From NCBI RefSeq assembly GCF_000786205.1, contig NZ_JROH01000011.1, forward strand, positions 1 to 64,000: a stretch of 64,000 nucleotides of DNA. The letters are read 5' to 3'. A program made the translations under genes and the position numbers. Within the stretch, counting starts at the first letter, position 1. Each line of letters begins with the position of its first letter. The notes under the pieces were generated by a model that was not told the DNA's origin, made no database searches, and saw only the letters and a program-made list of their open reading frames with translations. This DNA comes from Sphingomonas sp. 37zxx (GTDB lineage Bacteria > Pseudomonadota > Alphaproteobacteria > Sphingomonadales > Sphingomonadaceae). Positions 18,283 through 26,721 of the stretch are shown one piece after another.

Positions 18283-19651
18283 ACGCTTCCCGGTATTTCT
18301 TCACGACGCGAAGCGCGACGATGTTCAAAAGGAACGTTATCACGAACAGGGTCAGCCCCAGCGCGAAGGCGGCCAGTGTCTTGGGGCTGTTGAATTCGGC
18401 CTCGCCGGTCAGCAGGTCGACGATCTGCTTGGTGACCGTGGTCGCGCTGTCGAAGGGGTTGAGCGTGATCGTCGCGGCACCGCTGGCGGCCATCACGACG
18501 ATCATCGTCTCGCCGATCGCGCGCGACACCGCCAGCAGCACGCCGGCGACGACGCCGGGGAGCGCGGCGGGCAGCAGCACCCGGCCGATCGTCTCCGAGG
18601 TGGTCGCGCCCATCGCCAGGCTGCCGTCGCGCATCGAGGTTGGCACCGCGGCGATCGAATCATCGGCCATCGACGAGACGAAGGGGATGATCATCACCCC
18701 CATCACCAGCCCCGCCGACAGCGCGCTTTCCGAACTGGCGAAGGTGAAGCCGAGCGACACCGCAAGGTCACGGATCGCGGGGCCAACGGTGAGCGCGGCG
18801 AAATAGCCATAGACCACGGTGGGAACGCCCGCGAGGATCTCAAGGATGGGCTTCATCCATTTGCGCACCGTAGGCGCTGCATATTGGGTGAGGTAGATCG
18901 CGCTCATCAGCCCGAACGGGATTGCGACCAGCATCGCGATGACCGCGCCGATGAAGAAGGTGCCCCAGAATAGCGGCACCGCGCCCAGATCAGCCCCCGG
19001 ATCGGCCGGATTGATGACCTGTGGCGCCCAATTGGTGCCGAACAGGAAATCGGTGATCGGCACGATCGCAAAAAAGCGTGCGCTTTCGAACAGCAGCGAC
19101 AGGAAGATGCCGAGCGTGGTCAGGATCGCGATCAGCGACGCGACCAGCAGCGCCAGCATCACCGCGCGCTCGACGCGGGTTCGTGCCCGGAAATCGGTGG
19201 AAATCCGGGTATAGGCATAGGCACCGCCGGCAAAGGCCAGCAGCACTGCGATCGCGGTGCCGATCCAGGCATAGCTGGTCATGTAACCGTCGAACACCGG
19301 GGCGAGCATTTCGGCCTCGGGATTGAACGCGCCAAGGCCCTCGGTTCCGGCAAGGTTGCGCGCTTCGCCCAGGATCGCCGATCGTTCGAAGCCGGCGGCG
19401 GGCAGCGATTGTGCCTGCGGCGTCGCCAGCACCGCGTCGTTCACCAGTTGCGGGCTGAGCCATGACCAGAAAGCGAGGAAGATCAGTGCAGGCACCGCGA
19501 CCCACATCGCGACATACCAGCCATGCTGGCCGGGAAGCGAATGCAGCCGCTTGCCGCCGACACCCTGCAATCGCGTGGCGCGCGCGCGGGCGGTGAGCCA
19601 GCCGATCAGCGCAAGCCCGACGATCAACAGCAGCAATGCAGTGGCGGTCAT
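18275..19651 (-). CDS. pstC: Phosphate ABC transporter permease PstC (long form)
   Basis: A 458-residue inner-membrane permease, longer than the E. coli protein owing to an extra N-terminal membrane region and extracytoplasmic loop (about residues 1-150). The transport domain has the EAA-type loop with MRDGSLAMGATTSETIGRVLLP. It overlaps pstS by 4 nt (ATGA) upstream and pstA by 8 nt downstream, so translation is tightly coupled. Confidence 0.95.
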   Translation of the reverse strand: MTATALLLLIVGLALIGWLTARARATRLQGVGGKRLHSLPGQHGWYVAMWVAVPALIFLAFWSWLSPQLVNDAVLATPQAQSLPAAGFERSAILGEARNLAGTEGLGAFNPEAEMLAPVFDGYMTSYAWIGTAIAVLLAFAGGAYAYTRISTDFRARTRVERAVMLALLVASLIAILTTLGIFLSLLFESARFFAIVPITDFLFGTNWAPQVINPADPGADLGAVPLFWGTFFIGAVIAMLVAIPFGLMSAIYLTQYAAPTVRKWMKPILEILAGVPTVVYGYFAALTVGPAIRDLAVSLGFTFASSESALSAGLVMGVMIIPFVSSMADDSIAAVPTSMRDGSLAMGATTSETIGRVLLPAALPGVVAGVLLAVSRAIGETMIVVMAASGAATITLNPFDSATTVTKQIVDLLTGEAEFNSPKTLAAFALGLTLFVITFLLNIVALRVVKKYREAYD

Positions 19652-20682
19652 TTGAGCACCGCCGGATCGAGCGCGATGCCGCGCTTGACGATTTCGGCCG
19701 ACCGCTGACGCACCTCACGCGGTGCCGCGATCATGCCCTTGCGGACCAGCGGACCATCCGGACCCCAGGCGGCGACATAATCGTCGAGAAACGCCTGCAT
19801 ACCGGGGATCGGCCGGATATGCTGTTTCTTGACGTACAGATAGAGCGGGCGGGCGCTGGGATAGGCGCCCGATGCGATCGTTTCATAGGTGGGTGCGACG
19901 CCGTTCAACGTACTGCCCTTCAATCGGCCCATATTCTCTTCGAGATAGCTGAAGCCGAAAATGCCGATCGCGTTCGGATTGGTCACCAGATTCTGGACGA
20001 TCAGGTTATCATTCTCGCCCTTGTCGACATAGGCCGCGTCGTTGCGGACGCGGGTACACATCATGTCATAGGCTTCTTCGTCGCTTTTCTTCAGCGCCTC
20101 GGCTTCGGGCACTGCCGCCTTGCAACCGGGTTCGAGGATCAGTTCGACAAAGGCATCGCGCGTGCCGCTGGTGGAGGGTGGCCCGAGCACCTGGATCGGG
20201 ATTGCGGGGAAGGATGGGTTGACCTGCGACCATAGCCGCGCGGTGTTCGGCTTGCCGCCGGGATTGGCGGCGACCGCGCGATAAATGTCGGCTACGGTGA
20301 ACGACAGGCCGGGGCCGCTTCGCGATTCGGCAAGGGCGATGCCGTCGATCCCGACCTGCACTTCCAGGATTTCGCGAACGCCATTGGCCTGGCAATCGTC
20401 ATATTCCGATCGATGCAGCCGGCGCGACGCATTGAGCATATCGGGGAATTGCGGGCCGACGCCGGCGCAGAATTGCTTGATGCCAGCGCCGGTGCCGGTC
20501 GATTCGATGACCGGCGACTTCATGTCGGGCCGGGCATTGTTGAACTGTTCGGCGACGGTGGTGGTGAACGGATAGACGGTCGACGATCCGACGACGCGAA
20601 TCTCTTCGCGCGCGGCTCTACTGTCGCTGCAAGCGGCGAGTGCGAGCGCACCCAGGCTCACGAAGGCGACGAAACGCAACAT
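19648..20682 (-). CDS. pstS: Phosphate-binding protein PstS
   Basis: A 344-residue periplasmic phosphate-binding protein. The ATG at 20682 gives a lipoprotein-type signal (FVSLGALALAAC), so it is probably lipid-anchored. The ligand region is seen in VVGSSTVYPFTTTVAEQF and ESTGTGAGIKQFCAG near the N-terminus, and in GPPSTSGTRDAF in the middle. Such binding proteins hand phosphate to PstCA. It lies 57 bp after phoR; no convincing Pho box was visible between them. Confidence 0.94.
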   Translation of the reverse strand: MLRFVAFVSLGALALAACSDSRAAREEIRVVGSSTVYPFTTTVAEQFNNARPDMKSPVIESTGTGAGIKQFCAGVGPQFPDMLNASRRLHRSEYDDCQANGVREILEVQVGIDGIALAESRSGPGLSFTVADIYRAVAANPGGKPNTARLWSQVNPSFPAIPIQVLGPPSTSGTRDAFVELILEPGCKAAVPEAEALKKSDEEAYDMMCTRVRNDAAYVDKGENDNLIVQNLVTNPNAIGIFGFSYLEENMGRLKGSTLNGVAPTYETIASGAYPSARPLYLYVKKQHIRPIPGMQAFLDDYVAAWGPDGPLVRKGMIAAPREVRQRSAEIVKRGIALDPAVLK

Positions 20683-20739
20683 GTGGACTAGCCCCCCAGG
20701 CTCGCGCGGTATGCGCTGTTGTCGGGCCGTAACACCCAC

Positions 20740-21999
20740 TCACGGACCCTCTGTTGCATTGACGTTGCGTTTTGATGACATCGACCCCGCTGGCAGCAGG
20801 ATCGTCACCACGGTGCCGGTGCCGGGGGTGCTGGCGATGTCGAGGCGACCGCGATGGCGCTCGACGATGTGCTTGACGATCGACAGGCCAAGGCCAGTAC
20901 CGCCCATCGCCCGGCTGCGTCCCGAATCGATACGATAGAAACGTTCGGTCAGACGCGGCAGGTGTTCGGGAGAAATCCCTTCGCCTTCGTCCGTAACCGA
21001 CAAGCGCAGCATCGATCCACCATCGTGGCGAAGCTGGATCGTTACCGGGGTGCCGGGCCGGCCATATTTCATCGCATTGCCAACGATATTGTGCAGCACC
21101 TGGCTCAACTGTGCGCGATCGCCCTTGATCGGTGCGACGTCGGCAACTGCCGAGCACAGATCGCCGCCGCGCCCGCTGCTGGCGGCGGCGATTTCGGATC
21201 GAACTTCCTCGACCAGATCGCCCAGATCGACCAGCGCATCGGGCTCGCGATATTTTTCGGCCTCGATCCGGCTGAGCGACATCAGGTCGTCGATCAGCCG
21301 CCGCATCCGATTGGCTTCGTCGAACATCACTTTCAGAAAACGTTCGCGGATGCCGGGGTCTTCGCCCGCCTCGTCGCGCAGCGTTTCGATGAAGCCCAGG
21401 ATCGATGCGAGCGGGGTACGAAGCTCGTGGCTGGCATTGGCGACGAAATCGACGCGAATCCGGTCGGTGGCATAGCTGCCGGTGCGATCGACCAGGTGGA
21501 CGATCCGCATGTCATCCCCCACCTCGCGCACCCGCATTTCCCAGCGTTGTTCGCGGGTGCCGAGGCCGACCAGATGGATGGGTTCGTCATCGGGTGATCC
21601 GGTCGCGGCAACCAGCCGTTCGGAAGCCGCCGGATGGCGAATCGCGAGGCGAACGTCTTCGCCTAGAATATGCTCGCCCAGCAGCGACTTGGCGGCGGCA
21701 TTGGCGCGGATGACGCGCTTTTCGGCGACGACCAGCATCGGTTCGCCGATTGCCGCGATCACGTCGGCTATCGCGGGTTCGGGCGTCGTGGGTGGCGCGA
21801 CCAGCGGCTCGGGCGGGCGGGGCGGCGGTTCGTCCTCGCCCGTGCCGATCGCCACCAGCACCGCGGCGATGCCGCCGACCAGCGCCACTGCGACCGATTC
21901 GATGCTCGCCCCGATCACGAAACCGGCAAGCGCGCTGATGGCTGCAAGGCCCAGCGCAAGCGCCGCCCGAATCCCTGACCCCTGTAACATGGGTGCCAT
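20740..21999 (-). CDS. phoR: Phosphate regulon sensor kinase PhoR
   Basis: A 419-residue membrane histidine kinase. Two hydrophobic segments lie in the first 55 residues, then a Pro/Glu linker, a PAS-like region (about 75-170), a HisKA helix with the phosphorylated His in FVANASHELRTPLASILGF, and an ATPase domain with N, G1 and G2 boxes (VGNAMKYG, DEGEGISP, GGTGLGLSIVKHIV). Like other PhoR proteins it lacks a large periplasmic sensor, consistent with sensing through PstSCAB-PhoU. It heads the pst-pho gene set. Confidence 0.93.
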   Translation of the reverse strand: MAPMLQGSGIRAALALGLAAISALAGFVIGASIESVAVALVGGIAAVLVAIGTGEDEPPPRPPEPLVAPPTTPEPAIADVIAAIGEPMLVVAEKRVIRANAAAKSLLGEHILGEDVRLAIRHPAASERLVAATGSPDDEPIHLVGLGTREQRWEMRVREVGDDMRIVHLVDRTGSYATDRIRVDFVANASHELRTPLASILGFIETLRDEAGEDPGIRERFLKVMFDEANRMRRLIDDLMSLSRIEAEKYREPDALVDLGDLVEEVRSEIAAASSGRGGDLCSAVADVAPIKGDRAQLSQVLHNIVGNAMKYGRPGTPVTIQLRHDGGSMLRLSVTDEGEGISPEHLPRLTERFYRIDSGRSRAMGGTGLGLSIVKHIVERHRGRLDIASTPGTGTVVTILLPAGSMSSKRNVNATEGP

Positions 22000-22091
22000 G
22001 TACCCGATCCGGGACGCTTTGGGGTAGCACCTGATATTGTTAACGCTGTTTTGCCATTGCGTAAGCTTTCCAAGCCTACAAAGGTGGGGTC

Positions 22092-22481
22092 ATGACCGAC
22101 GAACCGTCCAAGCCAGCCGAACCGGGCCGCCGCGCATTGATGCTGGGTGCGGTTGGGGCGTCGGCGATCGTATCGATCCGGCCCGCGCTGGCGCAGACCG
22201 CCGCTTCGCTGTCGACCTGCGAAATCCCGGTTCCCGATCCGGGGCGCGCAGGCAGTTACATCGCGCAGGACGGCAAATTGGTGCCTGCCGGCACCGCAGG
22301 CGCGTTCCCGCCGGCATCGCGGCCCTTTACCGGCGAGGAAGTAAAGCGCGCGCTCAACGGCGGATCGCTGCCCGGCGCGGATTATTCGCAGAGCAAGGCG
22401 TATACCAACTATATCCGCCGCCTGCAGACCGGCACCAGCGGCTTCACCTGCTTCGCTTCGTTGCAGATGCCGCGCGGCTGA
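22092..22481 (+). CDS. Exported small protein heading the HPr-rel-A cluster
   Basis: A 129-residue protein with a twin-arginine-like signal (GRRALMLGAVGASAIVSI, cleavage after ALAQ near residue 36). The mature part has one cysteine near its start (STCEI), a SYIAQDGKLVPAG segment, and a C-terminal region with GGSLPGADYSQ and a second cysteine (GFTCFASLQ). It ends 7 bp before the PqqD-like gene and is almost certainly in its operon. I recognise no named family. Its place directly before a predicted peptide-chaperone gene makes it a candidate substrate of the cluster, which is inference. Confidence 0.75.
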   Translation: MTDEPSKPAEPGRRALMLGAVGASAIVSIRPALAQTAASLSTCEIPVPDPGRAGSYIAQDGKLVPAGTAGAFPPASRPFTGEEVKRALNGGSLPGADYSQSKAYTNYIRRLQTGTSGFTCFASLQMPRG

Positions 22482-22488
22482 TCGGCTG

Positions 22489-22761
22489 GTGCCCGTGCAA
22501 TATCGGGCAGGCGCGCGCGCCGCGTTGCGGATCGTGCCGCTCGATTTGCTGACATTGATCTATCACCGGGCGTCGGGGCAGACGCATGTCGTCGCATCGC
22601 CGGTGCCCGAAATCCTCGATGTGCTGGCCGACGAAGCGATGGACGTGCCCGCGCTGCTGGCGGCGCTTGCCGCGCGCTATGAGCTGGGCGACGCCGATGC
22701 CGATGCTTTGACTGCGCGGCTGGAGGAACTGGCGGCGGTTGGACTGGTCGAACGCGGGTGA
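22489..22761 (+). CDS. PqqD-like peptide chaperone, HPr-rel-A system
   Basis: A 90-residue protein with GTG start (an upstream GTG is absent in frame). The pattern VPLDLLTLIYHRASGQTHVVASPVPEILDVL is that of the PqqD-related family tied to HprK-like kinase A. PqqD-type domains bind leader peptides of ribosomally made, modified peptides. It overlaps the kinase gene by 4 nt. The family is known by context only; the substrate is unknown. Confidence 0.8.
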   Translation: MPVQYRAGARAALRIVPLDLLTLIYHRASGQTHVVASPVPEILDVLADEAMDVPALLAALAARYELGDADADALTARLEELAAVGLVERG

Positions 22762-23612
22762 AGCACGTTTTCCACGTCAGGATCGGGCGGATCGGCTTTC
22801 GCGTTGGGTCGGACTGGCGGCAGCCGATCGCCGAGCTGGAAACGCTGTATCGCGATTACCCCAAGCCCGATGACGGGATACCCGATTTCTCGGTCCGGCT
22901 GTTCGCGGCGCGGCCCTGGCGGCGCTTCGTGCGGCCCGCGGTGATGATCGGCGGCGATTATACCATTCCCGATGCCGCGCCGTTGCCGCTGTCGCTTGGG
23001 CTGCTGGCGGCGGAAATGGGGATGAACCTGCAAATGGCGCTGGCGCAGCGGCGATATTTGCTGCTGCACGCATCCTGCGTCGAGCGTGACGGGCGCGCGG
23101 TGCTGATGACGGGAATTTCGGGCGCGGGCAAATCGACGCTGGCGGCGCTGCTGATGGCACGCGGCTGGCGGCTGATGGGCGATGAATTCGCGCTGGTCGA
23201 TGCCGAGACCGGGCTGATCCACGGCTTTCCCCGGCTGGTGAGCCTGAAGAACGAAAGCGTGAGCGTGGTAGAGGCGGCGCTGCCGACCGCGCGCTTCGGC
23301 CCGTTGCAGGTGGGAACGCCCAAGGGCGACATCCGCCATCTGGTGCCCGATGCCGATTCGATCGCGCGTATGGCCGAACCCGCGCGTGCGGCGGCGATCC
23401 TGTTCCCGCGTTTCGGCTTCGACGCGGCGCAGCGCGCGGTGTTGCCGAGCGAGACGTTCGTGCGGCTGACTCAGGCTTCGACCAATTATGTCGCGATGGG
23501 TGAGCGGGGGTTCGATGCGCTGACCGGGCTGGTGCAGGGTGTTCCGGCGATCGCGATCGACTATCCCGACGCCGCGACGGCGATCGCTCAGGTCGAGGCG
23601 GTGGCGGCATGA
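22758..23612 (+). CDS. HprK-related kinase A
   Basis: A 284-residue protein resembling the C-terminal domain of HPr kinase/phosphorylase, with GTG start overlapping the PqqD-like stop. It has a P-loop at residues 119-127 (GISGAGKST), then GDEFALVDAETG and the region RLVSLKNESV. No HPr or phosphotransferase gene is nearby, so the classical HPr role is unlikely. The family is known from genome context as 'HPr-rel-A', with no established reaction. It overlaps the next gene by 4 nt. Confidence 0.85.
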   Translation: MKHVFHVRIGRIGFRVGSDWRQPIAELETLYRDYPKPDDGIPDFSVRLFAARPWRRFVRPAVMIGGDYTIPDAAPLPLSLGLLAAEMGMNLQMALAQRRYLLLHASCVERDGRAVLMTGISGAGKSTLAALLMARGWRLMGDEFALVDAETGLIHGFPRLVSLKNESVSVVEAALPTARFGPLQVGTPKGDIRHLVPDADSIARMAEPARAAAILFPRFGFDAAQRAVLPSETFVRLTQASTNYVAMGERGFDALTGLVQGVPAIAIDYPDAATAIAQVEAVAA

Positions 23613-24619
23613 GCGCGATGCTGCTGGTCGCCGCGCTGCGCGATCCGTCTAGCGTCGCCGCGCTTGATCCCGAAGGCTGGACCGCATTGATCGGGGCGGC
23701 GCGCGCCGAGCAGATGATCGGCACGCTCGCTTATCGGCTGCAAGGTTTGCCGATGCCCGATGCCGCCGCGCGAATCCTCGCCGATGCGCGATTGTCGGCC
23801 GATCAGGGGCGGATCGCTGCATTGTGGGAAGCTGAGATGGCGCGGCGCGCGCTGGCACCGCTTGGGGTGCCGGTGGTGCTGCTGAAGGGCACCGCCTTTG
23901 TCGCGGCGGGGCTGTCGGCAGGGAAGGGGCGTTCGATCGGTGATCTGGATATTCTGGTGCCGCGCGGCTCGATCGATGCCGTCGAGGCGGCGCTGCTGCG
24001 CGCGGGCTGGGAATGGGCGAAGCCCGACCCCTATGACGACGCCTATTACCGCCAATGGATGCACGAGCTGCCGCCGCTGATCCATCGTGAGCGCGACCGG
24101 ATGATCGACGTGCATCACACGATCCTGCCGCTGACGGCGCGGGTGCGGCCCGACGCGGCTGGGCTGATCGCCGACAGTATCGAGATCGGCAATGGGATGC
24201 GGATGCTGAGCCGCCGCGACGTGCTGATCCACGCCGCCGCCCATTTGTTTGCCGATGGCGATCTGGCGGGGGGATTGCGAAATCTGTGGGATATTCGCTG
24301 TCTGCTCGACGAGTTTGACGGCCCGGCGTTCCGCGCGAGCCTGATGGCGCGCGCCGCGCACCACGAACTGTCGCATGCGATGGCCCGGGCGATGCGGCTG
24401 GCCGACCTTTATTCGCCGGACGCTTCGCCTGCGCGCATGCACTCAAGCGACCGCCCCTATCTTCGCCGTCTGCTGGGCCGCGACGGATGGGGCGTACAGC
24501 GGCGCAAGGCTACCGAATTCGCCTTTTATCTGCGCGGCCATTATCTGCGGATGCCGCCGGCGATGCTTGCGCGCCACCTGTGGACCAAGTGGCGAAAAGG
24601 CTATCGCCCGCCGGGCTGA
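23609..24619 (+). CDS. Nucleotidyltransferase family protein (HPr-rel-A cluster)
   Basis: A 336-residue protein of the putative nucleotidyltransferase family that accompanies HprK-like kinase A. The catalytic-type block is seen at about residues 88-125: VLLKGTAFVAAG then GRSIGDLDILVPRGS, with the G-S/R-x-D-x-D pattern of the polymerase-beta fold. MIDVHHTILPL and VLIHAAAHLFADGDL follow, typical of this family. It overlaps the kinase gene by 4 nt and the 3' end of the convergent gph gene by 19 nt. The substrate is unknown. Confidence 0.85.
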   Translation: MSAMLLVAALRDPSSVAALDPEGWTALIGAARAEQMIGTLAYRLQGLPMPDAAARILADARLSADQGRIAALWEAEMARRALAPLGVPVVLLKGTAFVAAGLSAGKGRSIGDLDILVPRGSIDAVEAALLRAGWEWAKPDPYDDAYYRQWMHELPPLIHRERDRMIDVHHTILPLTARVRPDAAGLIADSIEIGNGMRMLSRRDVLIHAAAHLFADGDLAGGLRNLWDIRCLLDEFDGPAFRASLMARAAHHELSHAMARAMRLADLYSPDASPARMHSSDRPYLRRLLGRDGWGVQRRKATEFAFYLRGHYLRMPPAMLARHLWTKWRKGYRPPG

Positions 24620-25287
24620 GCCAAGCGGTACAGTGCCGGGACCAGTTGGTCGAAATGGTCGATTACCGCGTCGGCCCCCAATTCTTCGACCGGCTGCCAC
24701 AAAAAGCCGAAGCTGACTGCGATCGAGGGGAGGGCGGCTGCCTTTGCCGCCTGGATGTCGAAGATCGAATCGCCGACGAATGCGGCGCGGCCACCGCCGC
24801 AGCGGCGGATCATTTCGTGGATGGGCAGGGGCGATGGCTTGGCATTGCCCTTGCCCATCGTGTCGCCGCCGATGATGCAGGCGAACCGATCCGCAAGGCC
24901 CAGTTCGGTGACGAGCTTCACCGCCATTGCTTCGAATTTGTTGGTGACGATGGCCACCGTCACGCCGTGCCCCTGCAGCGTATCGAGCGCGTCGAGCATG
25001 CCCGGAAACGGCACCGTCCCAGCCGAGATATTCGCCGCATAGCGTTCGAGCAGCAGCGGATAGCCCGAATCGAGCAGCGCCTCATCGACCCCGCCCGATG
25101 CCGCCAGCCCCTGTTTGAGCATGTGCCGCGCGCCCAGTCCGACCATCGGCTTCACCGCTTCGACCGCCAGCGGCGCGCGGTCGTGCAGCGCCAGCACATG
25201 GTTCACCGCCGCCGCCAGATCGGCGCTGGTATCCAGCAAGGTGCCGTCGAGGTCGAAACCGACAATGTCGAAGGGAAAGGATGTCAT
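24601..25287 (-). CDS. gph: Phosphoglycolate phosphatase
   Basis: A 228-residue HAD-family phosphatase. Motif I (FDLDGTLLDT) is at residues 11-20, a cap domain follows with GLGARHMLKQGL, then motif II (IVTNK near 115), the motif III lysine (KGNAKPSPLP) and motif IV (FVGDSIFDI). This fits phosphoglycolate phosphatase, which clears 2-phosphoglycolate. Its 3' end overlaps the convergent nucleotidyltransferase gene by 19 nt. Confidence 0.88.
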   Translation of the reverse strand: MTSFPFDIVGFDLDGTLLDTSADLAAAVNHVLALHDRAPLAVEAVKPMVGLGARHMLKQGLAASGGVDEALLDSGYPLLLERYAANISAGTVPFPGMLDALDTLQGHGVTVAIVTNKFEAMAVKLVTELGLADRFACIIGGDTMGKGNAKPSPLPIHEMIRRCGGGRAAFVGDSIFDIQAAKAAALPSIAVSFGFLWQPVEELGADAVIDHFDQLVPALYRLAQPGGR

Positions 25288-25364
25288 CCCGCCCGACTGC
25301 CAGCTACCCTATGGAATTGGCAAGACATTCGTGGCAGTCGCCCGAGCGAAACCAAGGAAGCTGC

Positions 25365-26720
25365 ATGACCACGCGACCGATTGCCGCCATCATCCTGGCC
25401 GCCGGCAAGGGCACCCGGATGAAGTCCGACCTGCACAAGGTGCTCCACCCGATCGCCGGGCGGCCGATGCTGCTGCATCTGGTCGCGTCGGTTGGCGAAT
25501 TGGCCCCCGATCGAATCGTCGCGGTGGTGGGCGCTGGGCGTGCGCAGGTCGAGGCGGCGGTCGCGCCGCACGAGCTGGTGATCGCGCATCAGGCCGATCA
25601 GCTCGGCACCGGCCATGCGGTGGCGCAGGCGGCATCGGCGCTCGACGGTTTTTCGGGCGATGTGCTGATCCTTTATGGCGACGTGCCGCTGGTGCGTGCG
25701 GCGACGATGCAGCGGATGATTAATCGGCTGCACCAAAACGACGCGCCCGCGACGGTGGTGCTGGGTTTCCGCCCGCATGATCCGGGTGCCTATGGCCGGG
25801 TGATCGCCGACGGTGACGGGCGGATCGAACGGATGATCGAGTTCAAGGACGCCAGCGAAGCCCAGCGCGCGGTGACGTTGTGCAATTCGGGGCTGATGGC
25901 GGTGCGATCGGAGGATCTGTTCAATCTGTTGGCGCGGGTCGGCAATGATAACGCGGCGGGCGAATATTATCTGCCCGACATCGTGATGCTCGCCGCCGCC
26001 GATGGCCGCGCCTCCGCCGTGATCGAGACGGCGGCGCAAGAGGTTGCGGGGGTAAACAGCCGCGCCGAACTGGCAGCGGTCGAGGCCGATTGGCAGGCGC
26101 AGCGACGGCAAGCCGCGATGGCGCAGGGCGCGACATTGATCGCGCCCGAAACCGTGTGGTTCGCGCATGATACGGTGATCGGCCGCGACGTCGTGATCGA
26201 ACCGAACGTCGTATTCGGCCCCGGCGTGTCGGTCGCCGATGGCGTGACCATCCACGGCTTTTCGCACCTTGAAGGGGCGACAGTGGCCGAAGGCAGCACG
26301 ATCGGCCCGTTCGCGCGGCTGCGGCCCGGCACGGTGGTGGGACGCGGGGCGCGAGTCGGCAATTTCGTCGAGACCAAGAATGCGGTGCTGGGCGAGGGGG
26401 CAAAGGCAAACCACCTGACCTATCTCGGCGATGCCGAAGTCGGGGCCGATGCCAATATCGGCGCGGGCACGATTACCTGTAATTACGATGGCTTCTTCAA
26501 ATACCCCACCAAGATCGGCGCTGGGGCGTTCATCGGATCGAACAGCGCGTTGGTGGCCCCGGTGACGATCGGCGATGGCGCGATCGTCGGGGCAGGCACG
26601 GTGGTGACCGCCAATGTCGAGGCTGGCGCGCTGGCGCTGACCCGCGCGCCGCAAACGACGCGCGCAGGCTGGGCCACCCGGTTTCGCGCGGTGATGCAGG
26701 CTAGAAAGGCAGCGAAATAA
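25365..26720 (+). CDS. glmU: Bifunctional GlmU (GlcN-1-P acetyltransferase/uridyltransferase)
   Basis: A 451-residue enzyme giving UDP-GlcNAc for peptidoglycan and lipopolysaccharide. The N-terminal pyrophosphorylase domain has ILAAGKGTRMKSDLHKVLH and the UTP/GlcNAc blocks QLGTGHA and YGDVPL; the C-terminal left-handed beta-helix carries FVETKNAVLGEGAKANHLTYLGDA and GAGTITCNYDGFFK. ATG 25365 follows an AAGGAAG site. glmS follows one base after the stop, so the two UDP-GlcNAc genes form an operon. Confidence 0.97.
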   Translation: MTTRPIAAIILAAGKGTRMKSDLHKVLHPIAGRPMLLHLVASVGELAPDRIVAVVGAGRAQVEAAVAPHELVIAHQADQLGTGHAVAQAASALDGFSGDVLILYGDVPLVRAATMQRMINRLHQNDAPATVVLGFRPHDPGAYGRVIADGDGRIERMIEFKDASEAQRAVTLCNSGLMAVRSEDLFNLLARVGNDNAAGEYYLPDIVMLAAADGRASAVIETAAQEVAGVNSRAELAAVEADWQAQRRQAAMAQGATLIAPETVWFAHDTVIGRDVVIEPNVVFGPGVSVADGVTIHGFSHLEGATVAEGSTIGPFARLRPGTVVGRGARVGNFVETKNAVLGEGAKANHLTYLGDAEVGADANIGAGTITCNYDGFFKYPTKIGAGAFIGSNSALVAPVTIGDGAIVGAGTVVTANVEAGALALTRAPQTTRAGWATRFRAVMQARKAAK

Positions 26721-26721
26721 C

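Noticed and set aside
20683..20760. Pho box before pstS
   Set aside because: No direct repeats matching CTGTCAT-type half-sites with proper spacing could be seen here or before phoR.
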